A stretch of 64,000 bases of DNA from Promicromonospora sukumoe 327MFSha3.1 (GTDB lineage Bacteria > Actinomycetota > Actinomycetes > Actinomycetales > Cellulomonadaceae). Shown piece after piece: positions 15,685 to 23,623 of this stretch (the first letter of the stretch is position 1; each line of letters begins with the position of its first letter). Position numbers and translations under genes: made by a program. Where the stretch lies: positions 186,001 through 250,000 of the forward strand of contig NZ_ARQM01000015.1 in the NCBI RefSeq assembly GCF_000385135.1, written 5' to 3'. The notes below the pieces were generated by a model. That model saw nothing but the letters and a program-made list of their open reading frames with translations, was not told the origin of the DNA and did no database searches.

Positions 15685-17313
15685 TCAGAACGTGCGGTGG
15701 GTCCAGTTGCCCGACAGGAGGGTGCCCGCTACCGGCATCGTGCGCAGGGCCTCGGCTGCGCCGTCAGCACCGTCCGCACCGCCGCCCCCACCAGCCCCGC
15801 CAACCCCAGCCCCGAGCTCCAGCGGGTCCGCGTCCAGGACCACCAGGTCGGCCGGCGCGCCCGCCGTCGGGACCAGGCCCCGCCCGTCCGTCGACGCCGC
15901 CAGGGCCGTGCGCAGGCCGATCCGCTGCTCCGGGTGCCAGGGTGCGCGCCCGTCGCGCGACCGGCTGACCGCCGCCGCGATCGCGAACCAGGGGTCGAGC
16001 GGCGCGACCGGGGCGTCCGAGCCCAGGGCGAGCACCGCGCCGGCGTCGTCCAGGGCGCCGAACGCGAAGGCGTGCTCCGTGCGGCCGGCCCAGTGCCGGT
16101 CGGCGACGTCGCGGTCGTCCATCGCGTGCTCGGGCTGGACGGACGCCACCACGCCGAGCTGGGCGAACCGTGCGAGGTCGGCGGGGTCGAGGAGCTGCGC
16201 GTGCTCCACCGAGCCGCGCGCGCCCGTCGCGGCGAACGCGTCGAGCGCGAGGGTGTTGGCGTGGTCGCCGATCGCGTGGATCGCGCACCGCAGCCCGCCG
16301 GCGTGCGCACGGGCCATGAGCGGGACCAGCTCGGCCGGGGGCACGGACAGGATCCCGTGCGCCTCGGGCCCGGTCAGGCCGGGGTACGGGTCGTGGCAGT
16401 AGGCGGTGCGCGTGTTGAGCGAGCCGTCGGTGACCACCTTGAACGGCCCCTGCTCCAGCAGGCCGCCGGTGCCCGGCAGGACGGCGCCGCTGCGGAGCCC
16501 CTCGGCCAGCACGTCGTCCAGCCACGGCGTCCACACGCCGGCGCGCACGCGCAGCGCGGCGAAGCCCGCGGCGAACCGGCGGCGCCAGGCCGTGAGGTTG
16601 TCGGTGATCTCCAGGTCGACGACACCGACCACGCCGCGCGCCGCGGCGGCCGCGGCGGCGTCGGCCACCCAGGCGTCGGCCAGGTGGTCCGGCGCCCGGT
16701 CGACGACGGCGGCCAGCGGCAGCCACTCGGCCTCGCGCAGCACGCCCGTGGGGTGCTCCGCCACGCCCGCGAACCGCAGGCCGGCGGTGTTCAGCCAGGC
16801 GCAGTGCAGGTCGCCCGAGACGAGCACCACCGGCACCTCGCCCGCGACGGCGTCGAGCAGGTCCGCCGTCGGGACGTCGGGCCACAGCGCGTCCCGGAAC
16901 CCGTAGCCGACCAGCGCGGTCCCGGGCTCGGGGAGCCCCTGGGCGAGCCGGTCGCGCACCAGGGCGACTGCCTCGGCGGCCGAGCGAGCGCCCGACAGGT
17001 CGAGCCGACGCCGCACCAGCGCCCACTGGGTGAGGTGCACGTGCGCGTCCCAGAGCCCGGGCATGAGGATCCGCCCGCCCAGGTCGACCCGCTCCGCGCC
17101 GTCGCCGTCGCCCTGCCCGGCCTCCTCGACCGAGACAACCACCCCGCCGCGCACCAGCACGTCGACGAGCCCGTCGCCGGTCCCGCCGACCGCCCCGCGG
17201 TCGGTCCCGCCGAACGTAGGTTTCGTCGGCGCAACACCCCCCGTTGCGCCGACAGACCCTACGTTCGACGCCCTGCCCAGCAGGCGGGCGTTCGCCAGCA
17301 GCAGCGCGGTCAT
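15685..17313 (-). CDS. Amidohydrolase family 3 (YtcJ-like) metal-dependent hydrolase
   Basis: 542 residues from ATG 17313 (ATGA overlap with the upstream PaiB-like gene). The metal-binding start motif is DAHVHLTQW, preceded by DLGGRILMPGLW. Further conserved elements are VSGDLHCAWLNTAGL, VVTDGSLNTRTA (carrying the metal-bridging region), CAIHAIGDHANTLALDAF, VEHAQLL and LALGSDAPVAPLDPWFAI. This is the pattern of amidohydrolase_3 enzymes that cleave exocyclic or N-acyl amide bonds; the substrate is unknown. Residues about 16-37 (SNVGSVGATGGVAPTKPTF) are encoded by a repeat element inserted in frame into the N-terminal beta-sandwich. A Gly/Ala-rich loop near the C-terminus is also unusual. Confidence 0.8.
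   Translation of the reverse strand: MTALLLANARLLGRASNVGSVGATGGVAPTKPTFGGTDRGAVGGTGDGLVDVLVRGGVVVSVEEAGQGDGDGAERVDLGGRILMPGLWDAHVHLTQWALVRRRLDLSGARSAAEAVALVRDRLAQGLPEPGTALVGYGFRDALWPDVPTADLLDAVAGEVPVVLVSGDLHCAWLNTAGLRFAGVAEHPTGVLREAEWLPLAAVVDRAPDHLADAWVADAAAAAAARGVVGVVDLEITDNLTAWRRRFAAGFAALRVRAGVWTPWLDDVLAEGLRSGAVLPGTGGLLEQGPFKVVTDGSLNTRTAYCHDPYPGLTGPEAHGILSVPPAELVPLMARAHAGGLRCAIHAIGDHANTLALDAFAATGARGSVEHAQLLDPADLARFAQLGVVASVQPEHAMDDRDVADRHWAGRTEHAFAFGALDDAGAVLALGSDAPVAPLDPWFAIAAAVSRSRDGRAPWHPEQRIGLRTALAASTDGRGLVPTAGAPADLVVLDADPLELGAGVGGAGGGGGADGADGAAEALRTMPVAGTLLSGNWTHRTF
17211..17267. repeat. 60-bp palindromic repeat, copy C, inside the amidohydrolase gene
   Basis: The arms CGAACGTAGG and CCTACGTTCG and the inner stem GTCGGCGCAAC with GTTGCGCCGAC match the design of copies A and B, with the loop replaced by a C-run. 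It lies wholly inside coding sequence and keeps the reading frame open. Confidence 0.65.
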
Positions 17314-17954
17314 GCCGCGCCGTCCGGGCGGCGCGTCAGCTCGGCGCGGACCTCGGCCGCGAGCGCCGGCTGCGCGTAGTGCGGGTCCGACTCCAGCGCC
17401 GTGACCACGCGTTCCACCACCTCGCGCGGCTTGTCCTGGCTCAGCTTGGCCTTGCCCTGCCAGCGGACGACGCGGAGGCGGAACCCGGCGGCGCCCTTGG
17501 CGATGCGGTGGGCGTACTCCTCGACGCTCGGCAGCCGCACGGGCCGGGGCAGCACGGACTCGTACCGGTCGACGGTGTCGGACAGGACGCCGTACGACTC
17601 CTCGGGGCCGAGCAGCTCGACGGTGCACCACAGGTGCACGGCGAGGTAGTCCCAGGTGGGCACGGCCGGCGTCATCTCGTACCAGCCGGGCGAGACGTAG
17701 CCGTGCGGGCCCTGCACGATCAGCAGCGACTCCCGCCCGCTGTCCAGCGAGTGCAGCACCTCGTCGGGCCGGCCGACGTGGGTGAGCAGGCTCATCGGCT
17801 CCCCCGCCGCCGTGTCCTCCAGCAGGACCGGCAGGTGGGAGGCGACCGGGGCGCCGTCGTCGGCCACCGAGACGAGGGTGGCCCAGCCGTGGGTGCGGAC
17901 CAGGTCGCGCACGCGGGCCTCGTCCTGGATCTCGTAGTCGCTCGTGTGGATCAC
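17310..17954 (-). CDS. PaiB-like FMN-binding negative transcriptional regulator family
   Basis: 214 residues from GTG 17954 (VIHTSDYEIQDEARVRDLVR). The split-barrel flavin-binding fold is recognisable by GWATLVSVADDGAPVASHLPVLLED, SLLTHVGRPDEVLHSL, LLIVQGPHGYVSPGWY, VPTWDYLAVHLW and the family-specific end GFRLRVVRWQGKAKLSQDKP. These proteins bind FMN, and the founding member modulates protease and sporulation genes in Bacillus; most homologues are uncharacterised and may be oxidoreductases. It is translationally coupled to the amidohydrolase. Cytoplasmic. Confidence 0.8.
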   Translation of the reverse strand: MIHTSDYEIQDEARVRDLVRTHGWATLVSVADDGAPVASHLPVLLEDTAAGEPMSLLTHVGRPDEVLHSLDSGRESLLIVQGPHGYVSPGWYEMTPAVPTWDYLAVHLWCTVELLGPEESYGVLSDTVDRYESVLPRPVRLPSVEEYAHRIAKGAAGFRLRVVRWQGKAKLSQDKPREVVERVVTALESDPHYAQPALAAEVRAELTRRPDGAA

Positions 17955-18014
17955 AGGGTCATCGAACCATCAGGGAGGGCCCCTCCGGGACCCGTGCCGT
18001 GTGACCGCCGCGTA

Positions 18015-18043
18015 AAACTTTCATTTCCTTCTGAAACTTCATT
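18015..18043. promoter_or_regulatory. AT-rich direct repeat upstream of second importer operon
   Basis: AAACTTTCATT (18015-18025) and GAAACTTCATT (18033-18043) are spaced 18 bp start to start, and TTGACC (18042-18047) could be a -35 box. They lie between the divergent PaiB-like gene and the binding-protein gene. A GbsR-type regulator is encoded in the operon (23051-23623) and is a candidate for binding here. Confidence 0.35.
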
Positions 18044-18127
18044 GACCTCGATCGGCGGGGTGCGCTCAACTGTTCGCCACCCGAGCAGGACCCCGGTGCG
18101 CGAGAGCGCGCTACCCGTGGAGGAACC

Positions 18128-19750
18128 ATGAACCCGAGACTTCGGCCGCTCCCCTACCGCGCTGGTACGGCGGCGACCGCCCTCGCACTGACCCTCGCCC
18201 TGTCCGCCTGCGGCTCGGCCGGCGCCGACGACGACGCCGCCGGCTCCGGCGGTGGCTCGATCAGCGTGGCCGTCACCGACCCGATCCAGACGATTCCCGC
18301 CCGGCAGACCGTCGCCTACGACCTCAACATGGCCGTCTGGTCGCCGCTGACCTGGGTCGACGCCGGCGGCGAGCTCACCTACGTGGCCGCCGAGTCGATC
18401 GAGTCGGACGACGCCACCACCTGGACCGTCACCCTGCGCGACGGCTGGACGTTCCACGACGGCACGCCCGTGACCGCGCAGTCGTACGTGGACTCCTGGA
18501 ACGCGGTCGCCTACGGGCCCGACGCGTTCGAGAACTCCGGCCAGCTCGCCGGCATCGCCGGGTACGACGACCTGAACCCCGCCGAGGGCGACCCCGAGAC
18601 CAAGGAGATGGAGGGCCTCGAGGTCACCGGCGACCTGACGTTCACCGTGACGCTGGACGGGCCCGACGGCCAGTTCCCGATGCAGGTCAGCCAGGCGCAG
18701 ACCGCCATGTACCCGATGCCCGCCTCCGCCCTGGAGGACATGGACGCCTACAACACGCACCCCGTGGGCAACGGCCCGTTCCAGGTGGTCGGCGACTACG
18801 TGGAGAACGAGCCGATCGAGACCGAGGCGTACGCCGACTACCAGGGCACGGCGCCCACGGTCGACGCCATCACGTTCGTCCCGTACGCCGACGCCACCAC
18901 CGCCTACACGGACGTCCAGGCGGGCAACATCGACGTGGCGAGCGTGCCCGCGGCCCGGCTCCCGCAGGCCGCCGCCGACTTCGCGGACCGCCTGTACACG
19001 TTCGACGCGCCCGGCATCTCGTACCTCGGCCTCCCGCTGTGGGACGAGCGGTACCAGGACGTCCGCGTGCGGCAGGCCATCTCGATGGCCATCGACCGCT
19101 CGACCATCTCCGACGTCGTCTACGGCGGCCTGTACACCCCGGCCACCGCGTTCACGCCGGCCGTCGAGGCGGGCACGCCCGAGGGCATCTGCGCCGAGTT
19201 CTGCGAGTACGACCCGGCCGCCGCGAAGGCCCTGCTGGACGAGGCCGGCGGGTTCGACGGCACTATCGACATCTACTTCCCGGGCGGCATCGGCCTCGAC
19301 GAGCTGTACAAGGCCATCGCCAACCAGCTGCGGCAGAACCTGGGCGTCGAGGCCGTCGCCACGCCGAGCGCCGACTGGGCCGAGTTCTCCGAGAAGCGCA
19401 CCGCCGGTGACATCGACGGGCCGTTCTTCTCCCGCTGGGGCGCCCTCTACCCCAGCCAGCAGAACACGCTGCGCTCGTTCTACGTCGAGAACGGCGGCTG
19501 CCCCAACTGCATCCCGTACTACGAGGACGACGTCGCCGAGCTGATCTCCGCGGCCGACGCCGAGGCCGACCCCGCGGCGGCCGGCGAGGCGTACGCCGCC
19601 GTGCAGGAGCGGCTGCTGGAGGACTTCCCCGCGCCGCCGCTGTTCTTCGAGACGTACTCCTACGTGACCTCGGAGCGCGTGGCCGAGCTGCCGACGTCGG
19701 CGGTGGGCAACCCGACCTTCAGCGCCGTCGTCCTCGCCGAGGGCGCATGA
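18128..19750 (+). CDS. ABC importer substrate-binding lipoprotein, family 5
   Basis: 540 residues from ATG 18128, with GGAGGAA at about 18119-18125 as a strong ribosome-binding site. The lipoprotein signal ends in LALSA-C (Cys28). The mature part shows SBP family 5 features: TTWTVTLRDGWTFHDGTPVTAQSYVDSWN, VRQAISMAIDRSTISDVVYGG and AKALLDEAGGFDG. The C-terminus ends with FFETYSYVTSERV. Likely ligand: a peptide, judging by the coupled carboxypeptidase. It starts a six-gene operon (18128-25347) and is coupled to the peptidase gene by ATGA. Confidence 0.85.
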   Translation: MNPRLRPLPYRAGTAATALALTLALSACGSAGADDDAAGSGGGSISVAVTDPIQTIPARQTVAYDLNMAVWSPLTWVDAGGELTYVAAESIESDDATTWTVTLRDGWTFHDGTPVTAQSYVDSWNAVAYGPDAFENSGQLAGIAGYDDLNPAEGDPETKEMEGLEVTGDLTFTVTLDGPDGQFPMQVSQAQTAMYPMPASALEDMDAYNTHPVGNGPFQVVGDYVENEPIETEAYADYQGTAPTVDAITFVPYADATTAYTDVQAGNIDVASVPAARLPQAAADFADRLYTFDAPGISYLGLPLWDERYQDVRVRQAISMAIDRSTISDVVYGGLYTPATAFTPAVEAGTPEGICAEFCEYDPAAAKALLDEAGGFDGTIDIYFPGGIGLDELYKAIANQLRQNLGVEAVATPSADWAEFSEKRTAGDIDGPFFSRWGALYPSQQNTLRSFYVENGGCPNCIPYYEDDVAELISAADAEADPAAAGEAYAAVQERLLEDFPAPPLFFETYSYVTSERVAELPTSAVGNPTFSAVVLAEGA

Positions 19751-21174
19751 GCACCACCGCCACCGGGGCGCTCGACGCGGGCCTGCTCGACGACGTGCTC
19801 GACCGGGCCCGCGCCGTCCCCCCGATGACCGACTTCCCGACGGTCGACGCGCTCCTGGACTGGTTCGCGGCCCTCGCCGACGACCACCCCTCGCTGGTGC
19901 GCCGCCGGCGCGTGGGGACGTCGCGGCTCGGCGAGCCGATCGAGATGTTCTCGGTGGGCGACGGGCCGCGGCCGCACCTGCTCTTCGCGGGCGTGCACCC
20001 CAACGAGCCCATCGGGTTCCGCACGCTGCAGCACCTGGCCGCCGAGCTGGTGGCCGACCCGGGGCTGCGCGCCGCGACCGACGCGACGTGGCACCTCGTG
20101 CCGTGCATCGACCCGGACGGCACCCGGCTGAACGAGTCCTGGTTCGGCGACCCGGCCGACCGGGCCGCCTACGCCCGGGGCTTCTACCGCCCGGCGCCCG
20201 GCGAGCAGGTGGAGTGGACGTTCCCGTTCGCCTACAAGGACGCGTACTTCGACGACGTGATCCCCGAGACCCAGGCGCTCATGCGCCTGATCGACGAGCT
20301 GCGGCCCGAGCTGATGGTCAGCCTGCACAACGCCGAGCTCGGCGGCGTGTACTACTACCTCAGCGAGGACCTGCCGGACGCCGTCGGGCCGCTGCACGCC
20401 GTGCCCGCCGCGCTCGGCCTGCCGCTCGACACCGGCGAGCCGGAGTCCGCCGCCCTGCAGCGGCTGGCCCCCGCGATCTACCGGGCCGGCTCGACGCGGG
20501 ACGAGTACGACTACCTGGAGTCCCTCGGCCTCGACGCCCCCGCCATGGTGGGCGGCGAGGGGTCGGCGGCCTACGCCCGGCGGCACGGGACGGTCTCCCT
20601 GATCGCCGAGCTGCCGTACTGGTCGCACCCGTCCGCGGACGACACGAGCGAGTCCGACGCCGACTACGCCGACGTGGTGCGCACCAAGGCCGAGGCCCTG
20701 GTCGAGCTCGGCGGCACGCTGACGGCGCTGCTGGAGGAGGCCCGCGGGGACCTCACGCTGCGCAGCCCGTTCCTGCGGGCCAGCGAGTCCTTCGTGCCGA
20801 TGATGACCTCGGCCGGGACCAGCGAGCTCGTGCGCGCCGGGCGGCTGACGTCGCGGGCCGCGACGGGCGCCGAGGTGTTCAGCAACGAGGAGGTGGTGCG
20901 CATGTTCCGGCTGCGGTTCGGCGGCATGCTGGTCCGCGCCCTGGAGGCGGAGGCCGGGGCCGGGCTGGCCACTGCACGGCTGCGCCGCGTGCACGCCCGG
21001 GCCTCGGAGCTCTGGGCGGGCTGGCTGGCCGACGCCCAGGCCGTGACCGGCCTGGAGCCGCTGCCGGTCGAGCGGCTCGTCGGGGTGCAGTACGGCGCCA
21101 CGCTCACGATGTCGCACGTGCTCGCGGCGCGCGGCCCGGGCGTCGGCTCCGGCGGCGGGGGCGGACGGCGATGA
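19747..21174 (+). CDS. M14 family zinc carboxypeptidase-like protein, cytosolic
   Basis: 475 residues from ATG 19747 (ATGA overlap). Zinc ligands H84 and E87 sit in AGVHPNEP, H194 in SLHNAE and the catalytic glutamate E288 in LIAELPYW, all in the order and spacing of M14 metallopeptidases. There is no signal peptide, so it should act inside the cell on substrates brought in by the importer of the same operon. A C-terminal helical extension (about residues 330-470) is not part of the peptidase core. Substrate unknown; a modified or cell-wall peptide is conceivable. Confidence 0.8.
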   Translation: MSTTATGALDAGLLDDVLDRARAVPPMTDFPTVDALLDWFAALADDHPSLVRRRRVGTSRLGEPIEMFSVGDGPRPHLLFAGVHPNEPIGFRTLQHLAAELVADPGLRAATDATWHLVPCIDPDGTRLNESWFGDPADRAAYARGFYRPAPGEQVEWTFPFAYKDAYFDDVIPETQALMRLIDELRPELMVSLHNAELGGVYYYLSEDLPDAVGPLHAVPAALGLPLDTGEPESAALQRLAPAIYRAGSTRDEYDYLESLGLDAPAMVGGEGSAAYARRHGTVSLIAELPYWSHPSADDTSESDADYADVVRTKAEALVELGGTLTALLEEARGDLTLRSPFLRASESFVPMMTSAGTSELVRAGRLTSRAATGAEVFSNEEVVRMFRLRFGGMLVRALEAEAGAGLATARLRRVHARASELWAGWLADAQAVTGLEPLPVERLVGVQYGATLTMSHVLAARGPGVGSGGGGGRR

Positions 21175-22097
21175 CCCGGCGCGTCACCCGGCGCCTGGTC
21201 GACCTGCTCGTGGTCTTCCTCGGCGTCACGCTGATCATCTACCTCATGGTCTTCGCGCTGCCCGGGGACCCGATCGCCGCCCTCGGCGGCGACCGGCCCC
21301 TGGCACCCAACGTGGTGGCCGAGCTGCGCGAGCGGTACCACCTGGACGAGCCCGTGCTCCAGCAGTACCTGCGCTACCTCGGCGGGCTGCTCCAGGGCGA
21401 CCTGGGCACCACGTTCCAGGGCCAGTCCGTGGCCGACCGGATGGCGCTGCGCTGGCCCGTGACCATCACCCTGGCGCTGACCGCCTGGGGCATCGAGGTG
21501 CTGCTCGGCGTGCTGCTCGGCCTGGTCGCCGGCCTGCGTGCCGGCGCCGTCAGCGACCGCCTGGTCCTGGCCGGCACCGTGGTGGCGACGTCGATCCCGG
21601 TGTTCGTGCTCGCCGTCTCCGCCCAGCTCTGGCTGGGCGTGGAGCTCGCCTGGTTCCCCGTCGCGGGCACGAGCGCGGGCTGGCCGACGGCGTACCTGCT
21701 GCCCGCCGCCGTCATCGCCGTGTTCGGGCTCGCGTCCGTGGCCCGGCTGATGCGCGGCTCCGTGGTGGACACGCTACGGACCGACTTCGTGCGGACGCTG
21801 CGGGCCAAGGGTCTGCGCGAGCGCCAGGTGGTGGGGGTGCACGTGCTGCGCAGCTCCTCGATCCCGGTGCTCACGTTCCTCGCCATCGACCTCGGGTACC
21901 TGCTCGGCGGCACCGTGGTGGTCGAGGGCGTGTTCAACCTGCCCGGCGTCGGGCAGCTCCTGTTCCAGGCGATCCGCGCCCACGAGGGGCCCACCATCGT
22001 GGGCGTGTCCACGGCGCTCATCCTCGTGTTCCTGGTGACCAACCTGCTCGTCGACCTGCTTGCCTCCGTCCTCGACCCGAGGATCCGCCATGAGTGA
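21171..22097 (+). CDS. ABC importer permease, DppB type
   Basis: 308 residues from ATG 21171 (overlaps the peptidase stop). Typical DppB start RRLVDLLVVFLGVTLIIYLMVFALPGDPI, six hydrophobic helices, and the coupling loop DTLRTDFVRTLRAKGLRERQVVGVHVLRSS followed by VVEGVFNLPGVGQLLFQAI. It is paralogous to the permease at 6955-7908 but clearly diverged, so the two importers are not a recent duplication. Its end overlaps the next gene by eight bases. Confidence 0.9.
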   Translation: MTRRVTRRLVDLLVVFLGVTLIIYLMVFALPGDPIAALGGDRPLAPNVVAELRERYHLDEPVLQQYLRYLGGLLQGDLGTTFQGQSVADRMALRWPVTITLALTAWGIEVLLGVLLGLVAGLRAGAVSDRLVLAGTVVATSIPVFVLAVSAQLWLGVELAWFPVAGTSAGWPTAYLLPAAVIAVFGLASVARLMRGSVVDTLRTDFVRTLRAKGLRERQVVGVHVLRSSSIPVLTFLAIDLGYLLGGTVVVEGVFNLPGVGQLLFQAIRAHEGPTIVGVSTALILVFLVTNLLVDLLASVLDPRIRHE

Positions 22098-23028
22098 ACC
22101 CCTGCCCGCCGCGCCCGCCGCCGCGGGATCCACCGCCGCGAGCGCCGCCGCTGCCGCCCCCGCCACCGCACCGGCCGTCGCCCGGCGCGGCGTCTGGCGC
22201 ACGCTGCGCCGTCGCGCGCTGTTCTGGGTGTCCGCGGCCGTGCTGGCCGTGCTCGGCCTGGTCGCGCTCGTCCCCTCCGCGTTCGCGGGGTGGTTCGGCC
22301 ACCCCGACCCGCGGGCCTGCGACCTGGCCTCCAGCGCCCAGCCGCCCGGCGGCGGGCACGTGCTGGGCACCGACGTGCAGGGCTGCGACGTGTGGGCCAA
22401 CGTCGTGTTCGGCACCCGCGCGTCCCTGACCGTGGGGCTGCTGTGCACGGCCGTGGCCCTGGCCGTCGCGCTGGTGGTCGGCACGCTGGCCGGGTACTAC
22501 GGCGGCTGGCTCGACCGCGTCGTCGCCCGCCTGACCGACGTGTTCCTCGGCTTCCCGTTCCTGCTCGGCGCCGTCGTGGTCCTGACGTCGGTGGGCTCCC
22601 GGTCCGCCGTGTCCGTGGCCCTGGTGCTGGCGCTGTTCTCGTGGCCCACGATGGCGCGGCTGGTGCGCGGCTCGGTGCGCACGGTGCGCGACGCACCGTA
22701 CGTGGAGGCCGCGCGCGCCATGGGCCTGCCCGACCGGCGGATCATCGCGCGCTACGTGCTCCCGAACGCCCTGGGCCCCGTGCTGGCCGTGGCGACGATC
22801 ATGGTGGGCAGCGTGATCGTGGCCGAGTCCACGCTCACGTTCCTCGGGCTGGGCCTGAACGCGCCGTCGATCTCCTGGGGCCTGCAGCTGTCCAGCGCGC
22901 AGTCCTACTTCCAGACGTCGCCGCACATGCTGGTGGCGCCCGCGACGGTCCTGACCGTCACGGTGCTGGCGATGATCACGCTCGGGGACGTGCTGCGCGA
23001 CGTGCTCGACCCGAGGGGTCGCTCGTGA
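22090..23028 (+). CDS. ABC importer permease, DppC type
   Basis: 312 residues from ATG 22090. An Ala/Pro-rich cytosolic lead of about 40 residues precedes the membrane domain, with HVLGTDVQGCDVWANVVFGTRASLTVG (the family motif with Cys insertions), the coupling loop DAPYVEAARAMGLPDRRIIARYVLPNALGP and the ending LGDVLRDVLDPRGRS. It pairs with the preceding permease. Confidence 0.9.
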   Translation: MSEPLPAAPAAAGSTAASAAAAAPATAPAVARRGVWRTLRRRALFWVSAAVLAVLGLVALVPSAFAGWFGHPDPRACDLASSAQPPGGGHVLGTDVQGCDVWANVVFGTRASLTVGLLCTAVALAVALVVGTLAGYYGGWLDRVVARLTDVFLGFPFLLGAVVVLTSVGSRSAVSVALVLALFSWPTMARLVRGSVRTVRDAPYVEAARAMGLPDRRIIARYVLPNALGPVLAVATIMVGSVIVAESTLTFLGLGLNAPSISWGLQLSSAQSYFQTSPHMLVAPATVLTVTVLAMITLGDVLRDVLDPRGRS

Positions 23029-23050
23029 ACCCGGATCCTAGGGTGGGCCC

Positions 23051-23623
23051 ATGAGCAGCCACACCCCCGCTGACCAGCCCACAGACCCGTCCACGGACCG
23101 GCCCGCCGCCCTGCCCGCCGACGGCGTCGACGAACCCGTGCTCGACGCCGCCGCGGAGCACTTCGTGGAGCAGTTCGCCCTGACGTGGGGAGCGTCGCAC
23201 AGCCCGCGCATGGAGGGCCGGATCGTCGGCCTGCTCATGATCGTGGACCGGCCGTACCTGTCGTCGCAGCAGATCGCGAAGCTGCTCAAGGCCAGCGCCG
23301 GCGCCGTCTCCACCGGCACCCGGCGGCTGGTCGAGACCGGGTTCGTCAAGCGGCACGCGGTCCTCGGCGACCGCCAGCACTACTTCCGCGTCGAGGACGA
23401 CATCTGGGGCAGCTTCCTCGCGGGCGAGCGCAACTACCTGGGCCACCTGCGCAACGTGATCGACGACGGGCTCGCCATCGCGGGCGACGCCGACGGCCCG
23501 CACAAGCGCCTCGTCAACGCGCGCAACTACATGGAATGGCTTGCCGGGTACCACCGCAAGATGCTCGCCGACTGGGAGGCGTACCGCGACGCCCAGCCGG
23601 CGGACGGAACAGGAGAACCGTGA
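23051..23623 (+). CDS. GbsR/MarR-type transcriptional regulator
   Basis: 190 residues from ATG 23051. After a disordered lead, FVEQFALTWGASHSPRMEGRIVGLLMIVDRPYLSSQQIAKLLKASAGAVSTGTRRLVETGFVKRH forms the winged helix characteristic of the GbsR branch of MarR proteins, followed by a wing with GDRQHYFRVEDDIW and a helical dimerisation tail. GbsR-type proteins typically respond to small solutes. Its place inside the importer operon suggests local control, possibly through the repeats at 18015-18043. Last bases overlap the ATPase gene start. Confidence 0.8.
   Translation: MSSHTPADQPTDPSTDRPAALPADGVDEPVLDAAAEHFVEQFALTWGASHSPRMEGRIVGLLMIVDRPYLSSQQIAKLLKASAGAVSTGTRRLVETGFVKRHAVLGDRQHYFRVEDDIWGSFLAGERNYLGHLRNVIDDGLAIAGDADGPHKRLVNARNYMEWLAGYHRKMLADWEAYRDAQPADGTGEP

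Noticed and set aside
14894-17267. The three palindromic repeats as a CRISPR array
   Set aside because: Only three copies, unevenly spaced, each itself a palindrome, with no uniform spacers and no cas genes.
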